Source: Thecaphora thlaspeos (lineage: Eukaryota > Basidiomycota > Ustilaginomycetes > Urocystidales > Glomosporiaceae). Taken from it: DNA of 64,000 nt. Location: positions 992,001 to 1,056,000 of the forward strand of contig UWYS01000004.1 in NCBI GenBank assembly GCA_900291925.1, read 5' to 3'. The notes under the pieces were generated by a model. That model made no database searches, was not told the DNA's origin, and saw nothing but the letters and a program-made list of their open reading frames with translations. This document shows, in pieces, positions 43,959 through 53,821 of this stretch (position 1 is the stretch's first letter; every line of letters begins with the position of its first letter). The translations under genes were made by a program, and so were the position numbers.

Positions 43959-44652
43959 ATGTCTGCAGCACCCATCCAGACCGCCCTCAACCGCTTCTTC
44001 GGCTCCTCCAGCTACGCCGTCGTCGGCGCCAGCAAGGATCCCACCAAGTACGGTAACAAGGTCAGTCCCTCCCCCTCCCTCGCCGCCTCCTCACCCCACA
44101 CTCATCCTCCCAGCTCATCACCTCCGCACCCCGCCTGCCTCGATGTCCCCCCGCAGGTGCTCAAGTGGTACAAAGCCTACAACCTCCCCTCCACCCCCAT
44201 CCATTCAAAGGAAAGCGAGATCGAAGGTCTCGCCACCTCTTCCAATGTCGCCCATCTCCTCTCCACACTCAAGCAACAGGCAAAGCTCAACCGCGGCGAG
44301 GCAGATCTGTCACTTTCCATCGTCACTCCGCCAAACGTCAGTTTGAGCGTCGTACAGGAGGGCATCAAGAGCGGCGTCGCCGCCTTTTGGTTACAGCCCG
44401 GCGCGGAGGATGCCGAACTCGGTGAGTCCCTCAGCCCCCCCCCCCCCCCCCCCCCCCGAGCCACAACACGGTTCCATGCAATGCAAGATTGATAAACGAT
44501 AAAGACCGCACTCGTCCATCCACTTTGACCTCGCCTCGACAGTCGCCTGGGTCCGATCGCAGTCTCAGCAAGTCCAGGAAAGGATCATCTACGGAGGTCC
44601 GTGTATCCTCGTCTTGGGAGCTCAGCTGGCCAGAGCCTCGGGCAAGCTTTGA
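43959..44652 (+). CDS. CoA-binding (YccU-like) Rossmann protein
   Basis: Three exons, 43959-44060, 44157-44421 and 44543-44652, give 158 residues with both introns in phase. SYAVVGASKDPTKYGNK is the nucleotide-binding loop of the CoA_binding_2 family. LKWYKAYNLPSTPIHSKESEIEG and LSIVTPPNVSLSVVQEGIKSGVAAFWLQPGAED follow the family order, ending in GGPCILV. These are small cytosolic single-domain proteins with bound CoA or a related ligand and no firmly assigned reaction. The second intron begins GTGAGTCCCTCAG and continues into a 23-base C homopolymer right after its donor. Confidence 0.85.
44435..44457. repeat. C homopolymer (23 bases) within an intron
   Basis: An uninterrupted C run lying 13 bases after the splice donor of the CoA-binding gene's second intron. 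Confidence 0.9.
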
Positions 44653-44837
44653 CAAGGCAAGCGAATAAGCAATGTTATGCAAAGGCAGGCATGTCGAAGC
44701 TACAGCGATCATCCTTGACATTGCACAGACGCACGACGGGCAGGGACTCGGGCAGGGACTCGAGCGCTTGATCTTATCATGGCGAGTCACACTCTGCCAC
44801 ACGACACAGGCGAGAGGCGGACCCTTTCACATCGCTC

Positions 44838-46045
44838 CTACATGGCGTTGCCCTCCTCGTCGACGTTGGAAATGGTGTACATGGCCATCCAGTGGTAGGG
44901 CCTGTCGCGGCCGTAGATCTGGTCCCTGCCCCACTCGAGGTGGTTGATGGAGTCGATGTAGTCCTCCATCTCGAGGACGACGCATCCGTAGTTGTCGTAG
45001 ATCTTGTCGAGCGTTCCGTCGCCGCCGTGTGCGCGCTTGCGCGGGATGGAGCCCTTGGCGGGGCTGTTGATGTTACTGCACGTGTACACCTGGATGGCGG
45101 GTTGGTTGGACGACGACACGGACAGCTTGATGCCCGACTGAAGCAAGGAAAGTTCGATCACGTTGGTATCTTTGCCTGCGGCCGTGGTGGTGGCCGGCGG
45201 GTCGGACATGATGAAGCAGCTGTCCCAGCCCGTGCAGTTGAAACCGCGCACACTCCGAGCGTCTCGTTGAAAGTCTCGCGGAAGGCATGCGGAGTGCGGA
45301 AGTCATACGGCGTGTCCTGGACCGACGACAACGGTCCCGTCGGGATGAGGATGGTATCCGTCTCGACGTACTTGTCGGCGAGGGGCAGGTGGAGGACGTG
45401 GTCGAGGATGGTCTGACTCTCGTTGAACGCCTCCAGATTCCAGTAGACGTGCGTCGATAGCATGAGTGACGTGCGCTTCCTGGTGGTAGCGCTGAGCTCG
45501 ATGGACCACGTCGCATTCGGAAGCAGGCGGTAGCGACTGTACGTCTTGGCGCGACCCGGGAAACCCTGGAAACCATCCGGATCGACGTGCGAAAGGACGA
45601 CCTCGTCCGACGAAAGCTCTTCAACCTTGTACGAGGCTCGATCGTACCCGACCGTACCGCCGTGGAGGGTAGCGACATCATTTTCGTTCAGAGCCTGGTA
45701 GGTCTCACCGTCGACCTGGTAGGTACCGTTCTTGATGCGGTTAGCGTACCGACCGACGACAGGTCCAAAGTTGGGATGGATCGTATCGGTGCCGTAGTTG
45801 GTCTTGTTATCGAAGCCGATCACGACGTCTCGCCAACCTCCGTAACGGTCCTTGACCCACAGCTCCGAGAGCACCGAACCGTAAGGCAGGAAGGTGGCGC
45901 GGATGCTGTCGTCGGATGCGCGCAGATTGATCGAATTGAACGGATACACCGCGGGGAGCGCATCCAGACACACCGTACCCGGTACAGCCCCGCAGCCCCG
46001 CAGCCCCGCAGTCCCTCTGCTGCCCCGTCGACAATCTGCTGGCAC
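44838..46045 (-). CDS. Aldose 1-epimerase (galactose mutarotase), apparent frameshift, 5' end unresolved
   Basis: Homology starts near 45970 with VYPFNSINLRASDD and covers the whole mutarotase fold. Features include PNFGPVVGRYANRIKNG, VATLHGGTVGYDR and the catalytic-His region STHVYWNL. After FNETLGV (near 45254) the frame must shift by two bases within GTGTG to reach RGFNCTGWDSCFIM and the end, which holds the candidate catalytic Glu (VVLEMEDYIDS). No splice pair repairs this and retains the conserved segment. The enzyme interconverts alpha and beta anomers of aldohexoses. No in-frame ATG exists upstream of the homology. A signal-peptide exon may lie between 45980 and 46140, where a GCAGCCCC repeat obscures the frame. 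Frameshift or sequencing error cannot be distinguished here. Confidence 0.75.
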
Positions 46046-46696
46046 AAGCGAGGGACAAGGCAGGCAGGCAACACCGTCACCGTTCCGTCCCCTGTCAAAG
46101 ACATCATCTCGTAAATCTCTCTCTCCAAACAGAGACGCATCATCAGACGCAGACTCGCCTCGCTCACCCTGCCCCGCGTTACGGAGCTCTCCCTCTCGTT
46201 CTCTCTCTCGTGTGTGGGGTGACCCACTTCGCCGGCGGAACAGAGTGTATGATTACGAGGCCAGGATTCGAGGTGCGTACTTACTTACTGTGCACCACTA
46301 CTACGCCCCGAGGTGTGACGGAGCGACGTCACAAGCGCCGACCGGCCGGCCTCAACGGTCAGAGCGAGATCCACGAGGCGCAACGCGGTAGTCATCCTTG
46401 CCGTCGCATGGTGATCCAAGCTACTCTTACCGCCCCCCAAGTCATAGCCGAATAGCTTAGAGCCTTCTTCCTTCGCCACGCGAGTCCAGCGTCGCCAGAG
46501 CATCCCCTCATGGCGTCCCAGCACGCACAGGCCCGTACTCCAGCCCACCACGTACTCCACGGACCCGATCCCCCGCAGCGTATGCGATTCCATCCGTGAA
46601 AAGGCCCAAGGGCAATGCAAAAGGTAGTGTATACACAAACGACAGACGACGGCGAAGGCGGGCGAGGCTCATCCAGTCCCCCTTTGCCCTGGCTGA
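46046..46696. other. Region between the epimerase 5' side and the uve1 3' end
   Basis: May contain the missing first exon of the epimerase gene in its first 100 bases. The rest shows no gene. Confidence 0.45.
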
Positions 46697-49102
46697 TCAA
46701 GCCATCCCACGACTCCTCCTCCCTCGCTTGGCAGGCGGCGAGGAGGCCGCCATCTCTTCCTTCTTCTCCATCGGGATCTTCTCGTGGTCCGCCACGAGCT
46801 CTGCGCGCGGAGCGCCCTGGCGCAGCACCGCTGCCTCCCCGTCTTCTGCCACGGTCGGCCCTGTGACTCCTTTGCCTCCATCGTCGACAACGCTCATGCT
46901 TGCAACGGCAGGCGCAGCAGGGGCCGGCTGGCCTCGTTTCCGCTTCGTCGCGGCCGCCTTCTTCCTGGGGCTTGAAACGGCCGACAGCTGTCCGTCTTCC
47001 CCACTTGCCAACGTCGATTGGTCGTCGTCCTCTTCCTCGAGCGTCTCTTCGGTCAAATAGACACGACGCTGATGTCCCGCATGCAGCTCGGCCCGCACCC
47101 ACTCGGCCTCGATCTTCATGTCCTCCAGCACCTCCTGCGTGCTCTTGACGTACTCGGCCTCGGCCGCCTTTGGCTTGGACTCGTACGCTTCGCCCGAGGG
47201 ACCCTTGTACTCGAGGCCCGCCCGTGCCGCCACCTCCTTGGCCTTGATGGCCGAGAGGATCTTGGCGTTGGCGGATACCTTGGCCGTCGCGTTCTTCTTT
47301 GACGGCGACTTGGACCCGCTGCCCCGCTTCGGCGCGTAGTCGGCATCGGGATCGTTGTCGGCCTCCTCCTCAGCGGTGGCCGGATCCTGCGTCAGTGCTT
47401 CGGAGTCGTCGCCTTCGTCCTCGTCGGCCGCCGTGGTACCTGCCGCCTGGCCCTTGCCCTCGCCTTTGCCCCTCGTCTTGCGCGGAAGGTGTTCGCCGCC
47501 GAGCTTGCCCTTGCGTCCCGACGTCTTGACTCCGATATCCCTGTGCGGCGGCCGCAGGCTCTCGTGGACGACGGGCCGAATGTTGTAGATGCGATGTAGC
47601 TCAAACACCGTCTGCTCCTTGTCCTTCGCCTCGATCATCAGGTGGGCGTCGGCGGGCAAGTCGGGCGGCAGCTCGCCACAGCGATCCGAGTGCGCCCTCC
47701 GCTCGCGCAAATTCGAGGCGCCCGGTCGAGGCTCGGAGAGGTGGTACTTGGGCGTGATGCCACGCCTCCGCCAGATCTCCTGGATCTCCGACAGCAGCTC
47801 CGACAGCGGCCGGGCCGAGGGGCGCAGCAGATCGTGGTGGAAGTCAAAGACCAGCGGGATGCCCAGCTCCTTGCAGAGTGGCAGCAGCTCGTCGGCACTG
47901 TAGCCCATCTCGTCGTTCTCGAGCACCAATCGGGCCTTGACGTTATCCGAGAGGCGCGTGGTGTACGTCTCCTTGATGCGCGCCAGCGTCGCATCGCGGT
48001 CCCCGAAGACGCCGCCGCCGTGGATGATCATGACGCTGTCCTGGTCAAGGCCCATTAGGTCGAGCATCTCGCAGTGACTGTTGAGGTCGCGTATCGCCGC
48101 CTCAATCACGTCCGGGCGCGGGCTGCCGAGTTGGGTGAACTGGCCGGGATGCATGGTAAGCCGGTGGCCCAGCTTCTTGGCCAGGTCTCCGACATTGCGC
48201 AGCTCCGTCTCAGCGTACTTGAGCGAGTAGCCATACTTGGCGTGCGAGGCAAAGGGGAACACCTCGGACGATAGCCGCATAAAGCGGATTCCATTGGCCT
48301 CGTTCCAGAGAATCATGGGGATCATGTCGCGCGCGTTGAGGCGGCCGAGCCCCTTGATGTAATCGGGTCCCTGCTCGTCCATCGTCTTGATCCGCGCCTT
48401 CCGGCTCGAGAACACGGGCGGATCCTGCCATCGCAGCACCGTGTTGAGACAAGCGTAGCCCAGCTCACCGCGAAAGCCGCCCTTGCGCTCCTCGCGCCGC
48501 TCCGGCGGGCCTTCAAGGCGGAAGTCGCGATGGACGACGTCCGGGATCTCGTAAACGACCTCCTTCTTCTTGCGTTTGGGGAGCAACTTGCCGTTCTTGT
48601 TGCGCTTGACCGGATCGCCCTCGTCGTCCACCTCGACTTCGATCTGCTCGCCGTGGACGTTGGTGCGTGTCTCTATGTGCGTCTCGCGCTCGGATGTCTT
48701 GACCTTGGGCTTGGCAGGGGCACGCTTGCGCTTCGTGGGCGATCCGCCGTCTTCGCCCGTCTCAACCGTGGCATCGGTGGCGGTTGCATCGGCGGTGGCT
48801 TCCCGCTCACCGTGTTCTCCTGCTTCGAGCCTTTCTGCCGGCTTGACCTTGGCAGTCGCGCTCCTTGCGCTAGAACGCTTGACGGCCTTCCCTGGCGGAG
48901 AAGACGGCAGCGAGAGGGAGCCGTCCGACTCGGTGTACTCAATCTTTGGCTTGGCTGCTCGCGACGAGGCACGTCTGGCCGATTGGGCCGGTCTTTTGGG
49001 CTCTTCTAGTTCATCTGAAAGAGGACGGAGCGGCTGCCTCGTTTGTCTTTTTGAGCGCGCCCCTGTGAGACTTTCCTGGGCGAGGTTTGTCCTCGCGGGC
49101 AT
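46697..49102 (-). CDS. uve1: UV damage endonuclease (UvdE/Uve1)
   Basis: A single exon encodes 801 residues from the ATG at 49100-49102. The first ~180 residues are basic and Ser/Lys-rich with several Arg/Lys clusters (KRTQ-like and KRKRAP), consistent with nuclear targeting. The UvdE TIM barrel spans about 195-490. It contains ELGYACLNTVLR, IRFMRLSSEVFPFASH, LTMHPGQFTQLGSP (His ~316), MIIHGGGVFGD (His ~359), RLVLENDEMGY (Glu ~392), PLVFDFHHDLL (~419) and a YHLSEPRPG strand (~459), the metal-binding set. The enzyme nicks DNA 5' to UV photoproducts, starting a repair route independent of nucleotide excision repair. The C-terminal 300 residues are acidic and basic low complexity with KRKRGQ-type signals. 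Confidence 0.93.
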   Translation of the reverse strand: MPARTNLAQESLTGARSKRQTRQPLRPLSDELEEPKRPAQSARRASSRAAKPKIEYTESDGSLSLPSSPPGKAVKRSSARSATAKVKPAERLEAGEHGEREATADATATDATVETGEDGGSPTKRKRAPAKPKVKTSERETHIETRTNVHGEQIEVEVDDEGDPVKRNKNGKLLPKRKKKEVVYEIPDVVHRDFRLEGPPERREERKGGFRGELGYACLNTVLRWQDPPVFSSRKARIKTMDEQGPDYIKGLGRLNARDMIPMILWNEANGIRFMRLSSEVFPFASHAKYGYSLKYAETELRNVGDLAKKLGHRLTMHPGQFTQLGSPRPDVIEAAIRDLNSHCEMLDLMGLDQDSVMIIHGGGVFGDRDATLARIKETYTTRLSDNVKARLVLENDEMGYSADELLPLCKELGIPLVFDFHHDLLRPSARPLSELLSEIQEIWRRRGITPKYHLSEPRPGASNLRERRAHSDRCGELPPDLPADAHLMIEAKDKEQTVFELHRIYNIRPVVHESLRPPHRDIGVKTSGRKGKLGGEHLPRKTRGKGEGKGQAAGTTAADEDEGDDSEALTQDPATAEEEADNDPDADYAPKRGSGSKSPSKKNATAKVSANAKILSAIKAKEVAARAGLEYKGPSGEAYESKPKAAEAEYVKSTQEVLEDMKIEAEWVRAELHAGHQRRVYLTEETLEEEDDDQSTLASGEDGQLSAVSSPRKKAAATKRKRGQPAPAAPAVASMSVVDDGGKGVTGPTVAEDGEAAVLRQGAPRAELVADHEKIPMEKKEEMAASSPPAKRGRRSRGMA

Positions 49103-50749
49103 GGTGGAAGTCGCAATGAAAGCAATGGGTCAGCAAAGCGGTAGCGGCCAGGTGGCGAGCAGGGGCGGGGTAGAAGTCGACGCTGGGCGTAAGCGAGAGA
49201 GGGCAGCAAAGGCGGCAGACGACGATCCGAGTAGCGGTGTCAGACAGACGCTGTGGTAGATGCCGCGGGTGGACGTGATGGAGGCTAGACGCCAGAGCAT
49301 TCAGGATGTGCCACCTGTAGGTCTATCGGGGAGGGGAGTGGGAGCGGGAATGAAGCGCCGCTGTACTAGAGCGCGCCCGTCGAAGCGTTGGGAGACGAGT
49401 CTGTGCCAAGGTAAGTGAGGGAGAGGTGCGTCTTAATGATGTTGGAGAGCAGAGAGCAGGTGGCGGCGATGTGTGCAGCCCGGGTGCTTGCGCTGCATTT
49501 GCTCGTGGTCGCTGTCAACGGCGCCAGGAGGATGGAGGAGAGGATGGAGGAGAGGATGGGGTGGGGCTACCTGTCATCATGACGGAAGGCAGGTGAGAGG
49601 CAGCAGCCACACAGGGTCCTGCAACCCGCCTCAGCCTGCGTAACGCGCCTCACGTTGGCCCCACGCTCGATGACGCGTGCCCCAGAAAACCAAATTCTTA
49701 TTCGCTTGAGTTATCCAATAAGGGCCCTTCCCCACGCCCGGCCCATCCGAATTCATTTTCTAATGTCCCCGCCACACCATCGGACGCGGGCCGGGGCGTC
49801 GCTACGGGTTGCATAGTGCACGCCCCTTCGTCAGAGGCCGTGAAACGGGCACAAACACCGTACCCTTTGCTCGTACATCGGGCGCGACAGTCCAAGGCCA
49901 CCTGCTGCACTCCCGCAGCCCCGTCAGATCCCGTTCCAGTGGCGACACTAGCCAAGCCGGCAGGGTTACGACGCTGTCTGTGATCATGTCGTTTTCCCTG
50001 CGGGCCATTATTGCAAAGTTGGGCCCTCCAGCTCTCCGGCCCAGACATGTGCGTCGGCGCAGCGATGGCCGCCTTCTGCGACAGGCAGAGCTCGCTGCCC
50101 AACCTCTTCCTCTCTCTCAGCCTCTGCGTATGCAACGATAGGGCGGGCAAGCGACATGGGGCGCGAAGAGAGAGGCGAGTGCTAGCGGACACACGCGCAT
50201 TCAAGAATGCAGTCAGGCAAGTGAGCGAAACAACCGTAGAGCATTTTGAGCCAGCGTGCCAAGGCAGCGAATCAGGCCGACTCTCGAAGTCAGGCCCGGG
50301 ATCGGAGACAAGGCAGCGAGAGGGTCATAAGCTGGAGCTCAAGTGGGGAGCCGGAAAGCAAGCAGACTCCTGCCGGTGGGACTTCACCTGCGAAAGGTCG
50401 CCAGATTGTTGTCGACCTAGAACCGCTGGTCCCACCCTCTTCCCACCGTGTTAAAACCTGTCTCCAACGGCGGGGGCTCCGAGATGAAACGTTTCGAGTC
50501 TTGCCTCTTCTCTTCGCCACATGATAGCCCTGAGGCAAGCGCAACAGAGCAGCGCTTTCGTAGGCGATTGGTTCATAAAGGTTGGAGTCATCGTCTTTGA
50601 GGAAAAGGACCTCCCCCCCTCCTCCCCCCTCCTCCCTTTCTTCCTCCACGCACCGCGCCGCCGGCCCTCATCTCAGCCTTCTCTACCTCTTTCTTTCTGA
50701 CCATCAATCCCGTCCCGAAATTGTGCCGAACGCTGCCACGCCTGAAACG
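49103..50749. other. Intergenic region upstream of two divergent genes
   Basis: About 1.65 kb between uve1 (-) and the seven-helix gene (+), containing both promoters. A GGATGGAGGAGA repeat lies near 49530. No supported gene. Confidence 0.55.
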
Positions 50750-53272
50750 ATGCGCCAGGAGTCCGTCTTTCGGGACAAGGTCATAGATGGGACGTTTGCC
50801 GAGTCCGCCACCGAATCCAACTTACACGATACCGCCTTCCATGCTGTTTCGGTCGGCCTGCTGGCGTGGGAGTGCTTCATCAACCTGCCCGTAAGTGTGG
50901 CTGTGGCATATCCTATGTCCGGCCTCCCCGACTTCCGCATCCTTCCTGTTCTCGCCGCGGTGTAGTTTTGGTGACAGCGCGGTGACAGCGTACCTCTTAC
51001 TGATATATCATCTCCCACCTCGCCCTCTCGTTGCCTGCACCAGTTCGACATCTACCTCATTACAGCCGCTGGTTGGTGGTCTCTGCGCCGCTTCCTCATG
51101 CGGGCCTCGTACCTGCTGAGCCGCTACCTGGGCCTAGCTTCGGCTATCCTCTGCCTGCGTCTCCAGGTCAACAGCACTCCCGTGAACGTTTGCACTCATC
51201 TCGTATGGGCCGCGACCATAATGATCAGCGCGTCGCTGTCGATGAGCTACTATCTCCTTCTCGGCAGGACTTTGATGCTATTCCCCACAAACTCGGACCT
51301 CGACAGGTCGCTGCGCTTCTTCCTCTGGCTCACCTTTCTTGTCGGCTTGTCAGGCGCAGCGATCATTCCTCCCGCCATGTGCGAGTTGAGGAAGAGGCAG
51401 ATCACAGATTCAGCAGCCATGAATGTGAGTACAATGGGTCGGTTTTCGATGTGCTGATAGGTCCTGGAAGCTTCCCGTAAGCTCTGCCGACCCAATGCAC
51501 AGTTCAACGCTCATCTCCATTATCCTCGTCTGCCGCCACGCAACACCCAGTTTTACACCATCAGCCACATCACCTTCATCACGCTTGCGCTCAGCTGCAG
51601 CCTGCTCAAGATGGTCTGGCACCTGCGAGCAGGCCGTCAGCTTCAGGAAGGCCCTTGGCCGCACAGTTTTGCGCGCAAGGTCGACGTGACCTCGCGTTTC
51701 GTGCAGGCGCGCCGTCGAGGCGATCAGGGTGGCGCCAAGCAGAACCCACTGGTTCTGTACCTGATTCTCCAGGGCGCCTACACGCTTTTGCTTATCGAAG
51801 TCATCGTGATAGCCAAAGCTATCTGCCGCTATGGCTTCCTCGGCCCTCACAAAGTAAGCCCGGCAGCGTTGGAGCTTGGCATGAGGCTCATCTGCGCCCT
51901 CTGCGGCATCGCCTTCCGCGACACGTACAAGGCCGCACGTTCGTTGAGGGAGACGGTCGACAGGTACGCCCTCGACAGACCGATCGGCCCTTGGGACAGC
52001 CGGCCCAAGTCGCAGGCGCCCTCGCGATGCGGACCTCCGGACGCCATGCCGACCTTCAACGCCGACCGCGCCGGAAAGTGCGGTAGTCTACCCCATAGCG
52101 ATACAACCTTGGCCGCGCTACAGTCCGCCGGCCCCGGCTGCTGCTGCGGTTCCGGCACCGACTGCGGCTATGTTGCAAAGAACGACGACGGCGAGGGTCC
52201 CCGGCATCCTGTCGCTGAGGCAGTCGCTCGCATCCACAGGTCGCCTGGCCTCGTCAATATCAGAGGCAGCTGCCGTCCGTCCGAGGAAAAGGCGGATTGG
52301 AACGACGGCAGCGCCGAATTGCCGCCCTCGCGCTGCTCCACGCCGGAAGACATGTTGCTGGCCGGGTTTTTAGGACGTCCGAGCGACATTGAAAAGGGAC
52401 AGGCCGGCCCACACCTCACGCCGTCGTGCCGATCCGACGCTACCACCATTCCACTGAACAGTGCGCTCCGCCGTCGAGCCGACTCTCCTCCCGTCGTCCG
52501 AGTCGACTCCACGAAAATTGTAAGAGCGGGAGGATCAGCTGAGGAACCGGTGTCGAAGCGGGCCGGCGATTGCCAGCACGACGGCGAGCACGATGTCTCT
52601 ATGGAAGTTCTGGCCGCATCCTCCGGTCTTAGTATCCGCAGGGCGACCGACTACCACTCGCTTTCACTCGCGGCCGAAATCTCACGGCGGATCAGTTGCG
52701 ACGAGGAGCCGGCGCACCAGGCGCAGCAGCTCAGCGGCGACGGCGAAGCCTCCGAAGCTGCGGTCACGGGCAGTGGTCGTCGTCCTTACGGTCGCCAGCT
52801 TTCAGCGGTCTCCTGGCACCAGTCCTTGCTGAGGGCGCTCACGCTGTCAGGGGACGTCGCCAGAGACACGATCAACAGGGACGAGCTGTTGCAGGGTCGC
52901 AACATCAGCGGCAGCAATACTGCTGCCCGCATCTTCAAGCTCGGCCGCGGCCTGCGCCGCCGCGAGCGACGAGTCGATGCCGCTGCCGCTGCCCAGCTGC
53001 GTCTGGACGACTTCGCCGACGGACTCACAGAGACCGAGACGAGGCACGGCACCGGCGAGACAATGGCCCGCATTCACATCCTGGGCTACAGCCGAACAGC
53101 GGCGGATGCATTCGGATTGCACAGTCACAACCACAGCGAGTCAACAGCCGGGTGCGCGGCGAATGGATGCCGCAGCTACGACGGCGACGACCTGCTATCG
53201 ATCTCCCAGCTCACCCCCTTCAGATCGCTGCCCCCGCCACCCAGGGCCGCGAGGAAGAGGCCCGACGTCTGA
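50750..53272 (+). CDS. Seven-helix orphan membrane protein (GPCR-like)
   Basis: Three exons, 50750-50890, 51044-51424 and 51503-53272, give 763 residues, all junctions in phase 0. The N-terminal ~340 residues contain seven hydrophobic segments. Exon 1 ends inside the first (AVSVGLLAWECFINLP|FDIYLITAAGWW), and others include LLSRYLGLASAILCL, THLVWAATIMISASLSM, FFLWLTFLVGLSGAAII, ISHITFITLALSCSLL, NPLVLYLILQGAYTLLLIEVIVIA and LGMRLICALCGIAF. The order WE..FD..LI..LSRY resembles the first-loop signature of basidiomycete DUF6533-like seven-helix proteins. The ~420-residue C-terminal tail is hydrophilic, Ser/Arg-rich, and includes GPGCCCGSGTDCGY, a possible palmitoylation cluster. Ligand and coupling are unknown. 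Confidence 0.72.
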
Positions 53273-53821
53273 TATGGGATGCCAAGCCGTTACCCAATAC
53301 CCCAAAGCTGCCTAGAGTCAACTCGAGGGAGTCGATCATAATACAAAGTGTTGACGTTCCAGCCTACAACCCCTAAGCCACTGACGACTGCACTACTGCT
53401 GGTGGTGAGTATGTCGAGCATCAGCGTAAGGTTATAAGCTTGCAAGGCCTCGTTCGAAGATCCTCGAAGCGGAACGACGGCAAAGTCAATAGGAGACGAG
53501 AAGTTGTTGCCCGAAACAGAAAGGCATGAGAAGAGGCATCACGTGAAGATGAAACAAGAAATGTAAAAATACTCGGCCACTCGGGTCCGAAGAAATTGCC
53601 AGACAGCCACTGAAAAAACCAAGGCAGAAAGCAGGCCCCCTAGGCAGCAGGGATCACGCGGGCGATAGAGGGCATAGGCAGGCGACTGAGGGCCAGCGCA
53701 GGGCGATGGCTGGGGGCGGTCAGCGACAGCAAATCCGACCAGGCGGCCCTTCTCACCATCTCATCACCCCCTTCAAGATCAACCCCACCCCCCCTTCCGC
53801 CCAGTGCAGCATAAGTCAAGA
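53273..53821 (+). promoter_or_regulatory. 3' flank of the seven-helix gene and promoter/5' UTR of the eS4 gene
   Basis: The last ~60 bases are pyrimidine-rich (CCCCACCCCCCCTTCCGCC), as is common upstream of ribosomal protein genes. The inferred non-coding first exon ends at 53821. Confidence 0.4.

Noticed and set aside
45170..45252. Intron (GTGTGC to GCCGCAG) explaining the epimerase frame change
   Set aside because: It would delete the conserved TGWDSCF segment and the resulting phase meets a stop at once.
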